Of a DNA stretch of 64,000 bases, positions 39,201 through 50,900 are shown piece after piece. The translations under genes were made by a program, and so were the position numbers. Within the stretch, counting starts at the first letter, position 1. Each line of letters starts with the position of its first letter. The notes under the pieces are model-generated. The model had not been told where the DNA came from, made no database searches, and saw only the letters and a program-made list of their open reading frames with translations. Source of the DNA: Effrenium voratum (Eukaryota; Sar; Dinophyceae; Suessiales; Symbiodiniaceae); the NCBI GenBank assembly GCA_963377175.1, contig CAUJNA010003772.1, forward strand, positions 1,191,115-1,255,114, written 5' to 3'.

Positions 39201-42050
39201 CACAAAAACATGTCATAGTGATCTCCCTCGCTGACTGGCTTGCCTTCTTTGAGAAAAATACAGGGTTGGTATTGAAAGGAACCTGAAGAAAGAGGCATGC
39301 TCAATTAAATTGCACACAAATCAGATAGTCCTACACCCACAAACGTGGAAAAACAGCAAACCGCTGTCCGCAAACTTGTCCCCCTGTAAATTGAAATGCG
39401 CAAAAATGGCGTCCTCCAAAGAATCGTTTCTCGTCAACACTTGTTGTTTGCTGGCTTTTTGTGACAAGCTGCCGGGGAGTAAACACGAGCGGGGACATCC
39501 AATGCTCAAGTTCAGCGACAGTCGAATGCAGGCCATGCCACGAGAGCTCAATCACCCTCAGGGCAATTCCAAACACAGGGCGGAGGTCGTTGTAACTTTC
39601 CACCCCCGGTTCAAAGTTGTTGAGAATATTAACTAACACTGTTGCAAATCTGATTGAGAATGAGCTGGTGCGGCTCCGAGGCAAAAATTCGCCACAAGTT
39701 CGAGCTTCCAGCAGCCCAGGTTCAAACAGCCTTACCTTGGCTTCCATTCAATGGGTAATTACTAGGGGTTGGTTGTCGAGACAAACTTCACCATTCCTGG
39801 TCCCATTCGGTCCTTGGGAAACCTCGGCAAATACTTGGGCGCCACATCCTCGTGGATGCAAGGGGCGGCGGTGCCCCCGTTGGCGCGGCGGTAGGCTGCT
39901 TTGGCGATTGGATACACCTGGGCTTTGCCAATCGCAGGGGCAGCGCCCAAGACCCATGAGCCATCTGCCAAAAGGTGTCGTGTTGGTGAGGACCCGCAAC
40001 ACAAAACGTGATTCGGGTCTTGGAGGGGCGGGCGAAATTGTTACGACTGCAGCAACCAAAAATACGCATTGTCTCCTGGGGCGCAGGGAGGGAGGGGTGA
40101 AGTTCCCGTGCACGTCTCTCGGCGCCGAACACGCGCCCGCCAAGTGATACCAGTCAAGTGCGTCCCTGCAGCATCGCGCGCACACCTGCCACATGATTAG
40201 TGCACCCACCCGCTCAAGTGTGTCCGCGCAGCACAGCAAGCACGCCTGCCACATGATAAACAGACCTGCCCGCACGGAACTGCACATACCTGCCAAATGA
40301 TAAGCGCAGCCGCGCAAAACTGCGCGCACGCACTCAACAGATTTTCCGCCGCCTCCGACAACACTGCGGGCCGTGGCCAACACGCCGCGGACTAAAAGAG
40401 ACCTTGCAAGTAGGAGGCCCTTGGATTTCTTCCAATTGACAGCACAAACCTTGTAGTACGCGGCGAACATCATTCGAATCCCAACTGCCGTGACCCACAA
40501 AAACGGAACAGGCAGCAACGCACACGCCTGCCAAATAATACGCACACCCTCTCAGGATGCAGAAATGGCTCCCACATGATAAGCACACCTCTTAAAGAGT
40601 GCCCGCCCGCAGCTACGCGCTAACCTGCCAAAAGTTAAGCACGCTCGCCCAGCGGCACCTGCTTAGTTTAGCAGCATGCACACTCACTCACACATACACA
40701 CACAAACCCACCCACCACACACACACACACACCCACACCCACACCCACACCCACACCCACACCCACGCCCACACGAGGAGCCGAACTGCTGGGTGACACC
40801 CAGCTGTGCTTGATTATGCTTGTATATACAACGTGCAACTATAAACATCAGGGGCCACGTTGCACCAGGATCGTTCATATGGACTTGTGCTTATGATTGA
40901 AGAGCCCAGTCAATATGCGGGCTCAGCACAAAGAAACAGGCGACAAGCACAACCTCGTGCTCTCCCGAAAAACTGATGGCACCAACAGCAGCACGCATAG
41001 TACGCGGATTCCTCTTGGGAATCAACCCCCATGTTTTGGTTTCCATGCCAATCTCCGGGCAAGCAATTCCAACACCTGACGGCATCTCAAAATGGGGACC
41101 CCTTGTACTGACATCATAATTTTGCCATGATCAAAGTCACCCCCTAAGTGGTGGGTTAAATGGATGGAGAAAACCACATGATCTGACTTTGATAACCCTC
41201 AGAAACAGTTCGACGAATAACCCCAGTATGAAAAAACCAAGACGGCAACCACTCCCTTCCGCTCCGCCTCCAAGAATGGGGCCTTCACCTGCTCCCACTC
41301 CTGCCTGCCGGCTTTTTCTGCCCGACCCTCGAAGAAACCATAAACTCTTTTTGGGGCGGACCATATGGCTGTGGGTCAAAATCCAAATCGTATTCCAGTG
41401 AACATGCCAATCCAACCACTAAAATTGACTAAAATGGGTGGTGAATTCACCTACCCCAAAATGGTACCATTGGTTTTGTGACCCACGGCCATAGTTGTAC
41501 GGGAACCAGCAAAAAAGGGACAGAGGGTGCTGAACAACCACAGAACTGACCTACTTGCAATGCCTCCCGTTTGCGTCATAACCAAAGCCTGATATCAAAG
41601 CGTAATACCCAAGCTTCAAAAGCGCGGCCGCACCCAATCTTCACTGCTCAGATTTTGACTGGGCGCACCTCTGGATGAGGTTTTGTTTGGGACCACGCTG
41701 GGATGCTGCGGGGGCCCACTCGGACAATGATTTAAACAAACAAACACACACACAAACAAACAAACAAACAAAGAAACCAAGAAACCAACAAACAAACAAA
41801 CAAACAAACAAACAAACAAAGCACACAAAACACTTAAAAGAGCACACCAAAGAACACACCAGCACACAAACAAGCACTCAAGCACTCAAGCACTCAAACA
41901 AACAAACAAACAAAGAGACAAAGAGGCAACCAGCCCATCCAAGACATAGCCTAACACATGGACGAATAAAGCAAAGCGAAACAGAGCGAAACAATCGAAT
42001 GCAAACAAACTCAATCACGCAAGCAAGCACGCACGCAAGCACGCAAGCAC

Positions 42051-42119
<69 letters not shown>

Positions 42120-45100
42120 TCAGCACACAGTCAAACAAGCAAACAAACTCAGAAAGGAAGGGAAGATTGAATGAATGAATGAATGAATGAATGAATGAAT
42201 GAATGAATGAATGAATGAATGAATGAATGAATGAATGAACAAACGAATGAATGAAGTAGTGAATTGACGAAACACAACGAACCAAGGAATCGAAACGAAA
42301 GGAACCGAAACGAACCTCTATTCCTCGAGCGCAAGCTCTTTCAGCCCTCCCGATGAACACTTGAATCCCCTCACTTGTTTCCGGAGCACGTGGATTGAAA
42401 AGTAGGCGGCGTCGACCTCGCAGGGAACCAACCAGGACTTTGGAAGATCATTGCAATTGGCCCCCTCGTGAGGCTCCAACCAGCGGAGGCGCTGGAGATC
42501 GAGAGAAACTTGTGGCAAAAGAAAGAAATGCTTGTTGTGGACGCTGCTGTCCATGCTTGTGGTAGCATCAGACGCCTCCTCCTTCCGATCATTCAAGCGG
42601 ATATTGAAGGGTTAGGACGAATATGATCTTGAAACGACCCAACGCCCATGACAGTTGGAAAAATGACAACTCACTTAAGTGGATTGGCCCAAACTTTATG
42701 TTTACCATTTGAAGTGATCTTCCCCAAACGTTCGAAGTCCAGAAACTGGGCAAGATTGGGGCAGTGAGCTTGAACCATTGAAAGGTCGCGGCAAGTTCTC
42801 GAAGCCTGCGAACCACGCACTCGTAGGGCACAAGGTGGCAGCCGTCCAGTGTCTCATAGGTGCCTATTTCCAGGCCAAGCTCCTGAGCTTGCGCTCCTTT
42901 TGGCTAGAACAGAGAAGGGTGCGTGGTGGTATTTCTTTTTTGCGGTTGCTGCTGTCAGGCTGTTGCAGGTCCAAGTCTCTTTCAGAAAGATCCTGAGATA
43001 CTCCGCGAAGCTAAACCGCCCAGAGGGCTGGTAGCGGCGCCAGTAAGAGCAGCCCACCCTGTCGCCCGTCTGGATTTCCACATCTGATGTGTTGCGGCTG
43101 GGAAGGAAGGGGCATCCACGCTTGAAGCTGCTGATGGACAGCACCATATAAAACCTCGCCTCAGAATCCGGGATTGGATCCACATGACTCGACCCCCTGG
43201 GCCCCGACAGCTACAACAGGGACGCAACCCTTTGGTAAGGTCAATTCGCTTTGGACGGGGGGCCTCACCTTAAGCTCTTCAGGATGCTTCTGATGGCTGA
43301 AGAGTTTTGAAGAAACACCACCTGTTAAATGGTGCGCAGACTATAATTCACAAGACAGAAGGAAAACACTATCGGTTGTGAACCGTCTGCATCCAACTGG
43401 AGTCTACTTCAGCCTTGGCCCCCATCCGTAGCCACAAACAACGTGATTGCTAACCAGCACATGCAAGCGGCTTGCCACATCCATGCTCCTCACAACACCC
43501 TGCTACTCACCTGACCCTGAAAAGGGATCCCTTTCCTTGGACACGAACCTTCACTAGGGACCCTTTGGACATCATGTGGGTGGGATTTTGTTTGTCCACC
43601 AGCCACTTTCCAGGCGAACCCCCAGGAATTCATCGCCATTTGGGGCATGCCGCCATTTAGCACGCGCCGGGTACATAGTCACTCGCGTGTTGTTTTTTTG
43701 TGTTTTTTGTTTTTTTTGTGTGTAAATACCCAGTACCTTGTAGCATGGGCCCAAACAGAAAACGAAAGGAAACCGTGCGCGCCCTGAGCGTCACTCCAAG
43801 CAGCATCCATGGCACGCAGCGCTTGGATCCCGGGGCGGCTAAAGAACCACTGGGCCGTGCGCCAAGCCCACTCCTCAGTGTCCCCCTCGTGTTCTTAGTC
43901 AAGGGAAAAGCGGAAAAGCGGGGCGGGGGACATTGAACAGCTCGAATACCATGGATTTGCGGTTGACATTGCAGCATGCTTTTCTCTACCCTGGCAGTTT
44001 TGAACTGTTGGCGGCAGTGCTGTCAAGACCCCCCGCGCCAAAGAACCCAACAACACTGGCTTGCGTGTTTTTAAGGAAAGCTTGGTTTTTGTGGAGACCC
44101 CATCATAAATTCAACTGAATTCTCAAAGTGGTCCATGCCCAGGGCTACTTTATCTCTTCAAAGGGGACTCCCTTGGCCACAGAAAGTGGCAACCGGAAAC
44201 TGGATGGTCAGCAAGCATGGACGGACCAGCTGGACATGGGAAAAGAACAAAATCTGGATGGGAATCCATGAAGAACTCGAACTCCGCCAGGGCCCACCCT
44301 GCGAACTTCGGCTTGGGCATCCGCATCACCACAATGGCCTCGCTGAAAAGGGCCACTCTTGCCATCCAGCCAGCCAGCCAGCCAGCAGCCCTCCCTCCCC
44401 CCCCCCCCCCCCTCCCTCCCTCCCTCCCTCCCTCCCTCCCTCCCTCCCTCCCTCCCCCTCCCTCCCTCCCTCCCTCCCTCCCTCCCTCCCTCCCTCACCT
44501 GGGAGGCCAATTGCAGCAATTCAGTCAGGAAGTTGCAGGAAAGGTGCCGAATGGTTGTGACTGAATCCCCCCAGCTGTTCGCTGTTGGCTTCTGCGTCAG
44601 CAAAGCACAACACGGGCCGCTCCAGCAGCTGGTCTTTGAGTGGGCCCCGAGCCAAGTCGACCGATGGGCGCTGAGCTACGTCCAGAAATTGGAGAAATGT
44701 CCAACTGCCTAAACTTAATACACCTCTCGCGATGCATTTCGAGTGCTTCCGAAACTTGCGCGTCTGGATTCGCACCGGTATGAAGCTCATTTGGGCCCGC
44801 TCATGAGAACATGCCAGGGGGAGTTTTGTTCCTGTGTGAAAGGGAAATGGGGGCATTCCCCTTTAAACGTAAAAAAAAACAAACGGAGATCAACCTTTGG
44901 ACGAATGCTGGGTTCGCCGCTGTGCGAAGGAAACCGAACCCTGGCTTCAGCGCCTGAAAATGATACTTCTCCTCCTCTGGCCGCATCAAGAGGAAGCCCT
45001 GCCAGAGATGTTTGGGCGACTTTCTGGAACTCGCTTGGACCACCTCTTAAAGCAAACCCCCTCTTACCCCCTGAAGGGGCCCAGGTCCGGCATGTCTCAC

Positions 45101-47879
45101 TTGCCCAAGGACCTGGGAAATCAAGATGCAGCTTTTCCGGCCGGCTAAACAACAGGTTGCCACAAGGGTGTCCACCTTGCCTCTGCCCACATTTTGCCAA
45201 AATCCGCCTTCCCAATTTACCAATGTCCAGCTGAATTTCCCTTGCCCAAGTGCTGGCGACTCGAAGGGTAGAACAGAAATTTGAGCCCTCGGATTGACGT
45301 TTGGTGGATAAAGGATCGAACCCATGGAACGCCTTGACGGAACCTTTGGTACTTTCATCCTGATGTCACCCAGATAAACATGAACCCCCGAACAAGTCTA
45401 TCAATCTCCCGGGGTTACCACGCACGGACCCGAGCTGTTTCAGCCAGTGGGTCTCCTGCTGGTCGCCCGGATCATCCTCCCAGAAGGCGCATGCGCTGTC
45501 GCCCTCCTGCGGGAAGTTCCGCCTCACCTGAAAAGGGTGTGGGTCAAAATAGAGGCCCAAAATGGAACCGTGGTAAATGGAAACAAAGACTAAACCTGCG
45601 GTCCCCTGGTGGTTTAGCTTTCACCCAAACCCAAAGGGCCGGGTGCTGCACGGTGGCCAGTGGGCCAAGCCATATGAACACAGCGGGCCCCTCACCATGC
45701 GGTTTCCAAACCGCCAAGGGATGCTCCAAAGACCCCTGGGAACGTGACGCCATAAGAAGCAGAGGAAAGAGTTGACCACATGTTGACCCATCTTGATCAC
45801 CTTGAGCCTCAATGCATGTGACTCCAGCTGAATCCAGTTGCAGCACCCGCCCTCCAAATGCTTCCAGGCTATTGCCTTTTGAGAACCTCCTTTTCATGCG
45901 CCTGTAAAAATAACAAAGTCCAAACAGGGGTCTCCCAAAAGAAGGATCCATCCACAAAAACGGTCAGTTTCAGGAGGCAAATACCGTGACAGGTGGGTTC
46001 GGATTCTCCTGCGATGTTTCAGACTTTTGCCATCCGTTGGCAATTGTAAAACAAAGCATTTGCTGCTTGCCAAGGACGACCCCCGCCCGAATCCTACCCC
46101 CCACCCTCCAAAAAACAGAAGCGCTACACACACGCACACACCCTGCATGCTGAAATTATCCAACTGGTATGCAAGTAAGATTGGCTACGGATAGGGCAAG
46201 GACGTAAGGCAACAATGCCTGTGAGACGTGACCTTTGCTCCACGTAAAGGCGCCGGCCTTTTGGTGCAGGGCGACGGCCTGGTGGGGATCGAAAAAGTAG
46301 AAGTGCATAGCCCTCGGGAAGACAAACATGAGCCGTGCGCTAGGGGCACGGAAGGGATCCAAGCGAACCTCCGAGCAGTGACACCATGTGCGTCAGCCGG
46401 TGCACACCAAAGCAACGCAACCGAGTGAATCCTCCTAATAGCAGCTTGGAAGCAGGGGATAGCTGTGGGATTCAATGGGCCTGAATTTTGCGAACCCCTG
46501 CCATCTGCCAGCCACGCCCGGCCCCGAACTTCGGACTCGGCACGTGCCCAGGTCGCCGAAGAGAATACTGCAGAGCCTGACAGGGTACCCTGGCGTGCAC
46601 GCGCCACGGCAATTTTTCAACCCTGCCGCCCTCTCTGCGAAACAGCAAGACATATCTCAAGCGAAGCTCTGAATCCGGAGGATCCAGATGAACGACGCGT
46701 GAGCCATTCAAAAGCAAACAAAAAAGTAGATGGGGTAAGCTCCCTGTCAGTCATCCCTCTTCAACTGGTCCGCACATATGTTCCTGTTTCTTTGAGCTTC
46801 TTCTCCCAAAAGCCCAGGCACCCTCGCGGAGTCATGCGGCGCCTCAGGAAGGCCCAGCTGTTGCGGCCTACGAGCACTGCCTCTCCGGGCGCCGTGGTCT
46901 CCTCCAGGGGAATCAAGATTCTGACGCGACTGGTCCACGGGTGCCCTGCATCCCGGGTAAAACTTCATACCAGACGCTCCTGGCTCGGAATCTCCTTCGG
47001 AGATCCCTCCGAAGGAGAAAACTTTACACAACTCTGAACAAGGGTGCCCTCGAAAAAGAAATGACTGCTCCATGTAATCCATCCATCCACGACACACAAA
47101 GATGAAATTGGAAAATGCAATGTCAAGGGTCGCCCCCCCCGCCCAATTGCATGTTTAAAGGAGGGGGGATTCTATGTATGTATCAGATAAACCTAGAAGC
47201 TCTCCAAAAAAAGGGGCATCCCAAGCCATTCCTGAGCTTCATTGAGCCGGAGTTCCCATCACCTGGCCGTCCTTACACTCTTTGAGATCAAGATGCGAAA
47301 GTGGAGTTCCAGTGAAACCGCCACTTCAGGTCCAAAAAGGGAAAATGAGGCAGGGGTGCTTACATTGCCCACCGCAACAGTAGTCCCCCCCCAACCCACC
47401 CACCCACCCACCCACCCACCCACCAACCAACCAACCAACCAACCAACCAACCAACCCACTACCCAATCAACCAAACAATTACCCAGCCAAGTAACCAATT
47501 GTTCCAAAACCAACCAAATACCCAACATTACCCAACAAACAAACAAACAACCAACCAGCCAACCAACCAACCAACCAACCAACCAACCAACCAGCCAAGC
47601 AAGCAAGCCAGCCACCCAGCCAGCCAGCAAGCAAGCAACCAACTTACCACCAGCCAACCAACAAGCAACCAAGACAGCAACCAGCCAATAAACCAAGCAA
47701 CCAATTCCGTAACCAAGCAATCAAGCAAGCAAACAAGCAAACAACGAAGCAACTAACTAACCAACCAACCAACCAGCCAACCAACCAACCAACCAACCAA
47801 CCAACCAAGCAAACAAGCAAGAGAGCAAAATAGCAAAAGAGCAAAAGAGCAAAAGAGCAAAAGAGCAAAAGAGCAAAAG

Positions 47880-47924
<45 letters not shown>

Positions 47925-50900
47925 CCAAGCAAGTACCCAACAACCAAGCAACCAATTCCGCGACCAAGCAACCAAGCAATTGCCCAACAACCAAACAACC
48001 AACCAAGCAACCAACCAAGCAACCATTTCCGCGACCAAGCAACCAAGCAATTGCCCAACAACCAAGCAACCAAGCAACCGAGCAATCGAGCCAACCAACC
48101 AATTGGTCCTTCAGGGCCACGGCCGACCCTTTGAGCGGGTGGCTCTCGTAGTACTTGGACCTCACCTCCGGGCGCACCACGAGGTCCTCGGTCCTCTCCT
48201 TCCCATCCCGGGGGGGAATTGCAGGCCTGGGATTCTTGAAACTGCCACGACGAAATGCTTCCATTTGCTCAAGCCCCCTGTTTGTCTTTTTTTTCTTAAC
48301 ATCTCCCGTAGTGATTGATTCCTTTTAAAACTAACAGTGGAAAATAAAAAGATATTCTGAAACAAATGGAAGATTTGGGGTTCCAATGCACCCAGCTGTT
48401 GGAAGACCAGAAAATTGAGCCAGCGAAGCGGAACAAAAATCCTTCGTGCAACAGTGCTGGGTTCTGGCGGCTCGGCTTGGTCCTAATGAGTTTTCAGTGA
48501 ATCGCATGTTCATAACAGGGCGTCCTTTGTTACTCTGCCCAGTGGTAAGATGAGAAAGGACCTGGGCCGGGCAGCCAGTTTCGGATGGCGCCCTGTCTCA
48601 TGTTAGGATTTGTTTGTTTCCCTTCAACGAGGTGAGCACGGCATGCAAGTCGTGGTTGCATGCCAGATTGACGACTAAACCGGCACCCAGAGTGTCTTTC
48701 CAGGGCAGCCCTCCCGAAGCCCAAATGCCGCGGTTGTTTGCAGCGAGCCCGGAGAACTTGGAAACACCACCTTCCCACTCACTGCGGGGTAGAAGCTTTG
48801 ATCATGGATCCCTAGTTTCCTCCAAAGGCAAGGCTTCTTAGGGCCTTTCGAGCAAGGGGTGGGGGCAGACTTTGTATGTCAGACATCCCGGTCCGGCGCA
48901 GTGGGAAGGTAGATGTTCCGCAGCTCGAATTTGATGAGATGCCCTCAGACCAGTGGCCATAGGGCAAAACGGGCACTCTTTATTTGTGTGTGCTTTTTGA
49001 GGAACCCCTTCAAGAAATAGTCTATCAGGGTCATTCCATGTCTCATTCCATTTCCCATTCGCACCAGCAAGACAAAACCTCGCTTGCTTTCTTCCCCCCT
49101 GACCAAAGTTTAAGAAACTTTTAGTGGAAAAATGGACACCCACTAGTTGGCATAGAGTTGTTAAAGTCCGATGACATCCCTTGGCAAAATGCGAAGAAAC
49201 CATTCCCTGGCCTCCCCAGGGGCAGCTGCGATGCCAAAGGCGGTTGCGCTTGAGCCGCACGTCCGAGGGATTCGAACACTGCCAGGCGCCGGGGTGCAGC
49301 AAGTCCGGCACTGCCTGGAACCTAAGCCACGGCTCATTGTTGATTTGCCGCCCTCTACCAAAAGTTCTCAGGAGATCTGCTATGCCACCCTGGAACTCTC
49401 AGACGGAGCTCCAAAAAGGTAATTTAACCAGGGCTTGGCACGTACGTGTCCGGGTTCCATTCAGCTTTTGCCAGGGGAAAATCAAATCCAGACCAGTCGC
49501 TTGTGCGGTGGTGAACCGGGCCTGGAAAGGTATCAACAATGATGTGTACACATACACAATAATTGTAAGCATAATATTGCTATGATCTGATACTGATTCC
49601 CCTCAGTGGGATGACTAGGAAAACAAGAACAAACTGTTCACCGCCCAGGAGAACAAATACCAATATCCCAACTCGTTGAAATGTCTAGCCGACAACTTTA
49701 TCAGTGCTTAATTTAGTGTACTATGCATGCGAGCGTGTGGCCCTTCTGCCGACAACAGTGCTTTGTAGCTGCAGTAGTTGAAATTATATAAGCCCGAAAA
49801 ACGTAATAACTGTTGCCAAGCAAAACTGTCACCAAGCAATTCTGGCCCGAACAATTTAATTATGCAGTTCTTCCCAGAGTTTCCCAAGCAACTCAACACC
49901 ACTGGTAACTTGTGCGAGTTTCTCTGTTTGTTTTGTTGATTCCTTCCCTTGAGGGCCTAGCCTTAATGCTGCCAGCTACAGTGAACCGAGGCTTCATGTT
50001 CCCCACGCCTCCTCCCACAGCCGAGAGCCGAGGCGCCAGTCATCCAAGTCTTTCGGATTTGAAAAGGCTCCCGCAGCCATGGCGCCCGCGCAGGGTACTG
50101 AAGTTGGAGCCGTTCTGGGCTGTTAATGCTGCTAACGCGCAGGGTTGGCACATTCGACTTTCAACAAAACTCTTGAAACTCGCAACATCCTTGCATGACG
50201 CAACGGATTGATCTTGCGGACTGCCTTTTTTTCAGCCCAGAGCGAGTCCAACTTGAATTCCCCCTCAAAACGGCCTGAAGCAAAGGCGCTGCAAGGCGCG
50301 AAGCGTTCAATTCACATCTTCGGAAACAGGGGCAAGGCCCGACCAACTGAACCGAGTGTCTGTTTGTAAGACTTAGATATAGTTGTGTTTCACGATATGC
50401 GGGGAGTGCTTCGAAGAACAAGCTGCACTACACATACATGCTTAGCTTGCTTGTAGCAACGGGACAATCCAGCTTGCTGTTTGCCTGTATCATTTCGTCT
50501 GCAAACTCAAACTCTTAAACACTCAAACTCTTGAAGAAACCAACTCCTGGGAAAGAAAGTGGTTGCAACGTAGACCCTGCGTGTCCATCATTACCATTTG
50601 GGGCCAGAAATCACGCGAAGGGTGTTGCCGACGCGCTCCTCCGCATAGCACCAGGCCGCCGTGAAGCGGCGCCGGAAGGGGTCTTGGAACTTGGCGGCCT
50701 GCGGTTTTCGCGCGATCAAAATGATATCAGCGGGGCTTTGAGGCAAAAGCTGAATGTTTATCCTCGCCCAGGCCAGTGATTGAGTGACCCTGGTAGAAAA
50801 AGGGCCTTGAGGGCAAACCGATTTTCGTGGGGGAGGGACTAAGAGTGCCACTGAACAACTGGGCCATTGAACAACTAGGAAATTGACGCCCTTTTAATGC

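Larger units (their letters stand above)
37002..50614 (-). other. FAN1 intron 10 (13.6 kb) containing exons of another protein
   Basis: Bounded by exon 10 (donor GTGATT) and exon 11, phases 0/0. It contains at least twelve exon-like minus-strand blocks that do not match FAN1, plus very large C/A-rich microsatellite fields. Confidence 0.65.

Noticed and set aside
39748..40545. 265-codon minus-strand frame
   Set aside because: Held open by a degenerate tandem repeat (recurring HLAGMC/MWQAC). The real exon candidate at 39823-39917 uses a different frame.
41616..42360. Several 80-170-codon frames on both strands
   Set aside because: Translations of CAAA, CAAG and GAAT repeats.
44359..44712. Plus-strand poly-Pro/Ser frame followed by a protein-like tail
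   Set aside because: The first part is the CCCT microsatellite; the tail is the shadow of the better supported minus-strand exon at 44609-44670.
47242..48264. Frames of 110-206 codons rich in Trp/Leu/Val/Gly or Asn/Gln/Thr
   Set aside because: CCAA/CAAG microsatellite translations. Only the GC-rich end at 48114-48212 is kept as an exon candidate.
49250..49290. tRNA-like T-arm GTGTTCGAATCCCTC on the minus strand
   Set aside because: No acceptor stem, D arm or anticodon arm can be formed around it.
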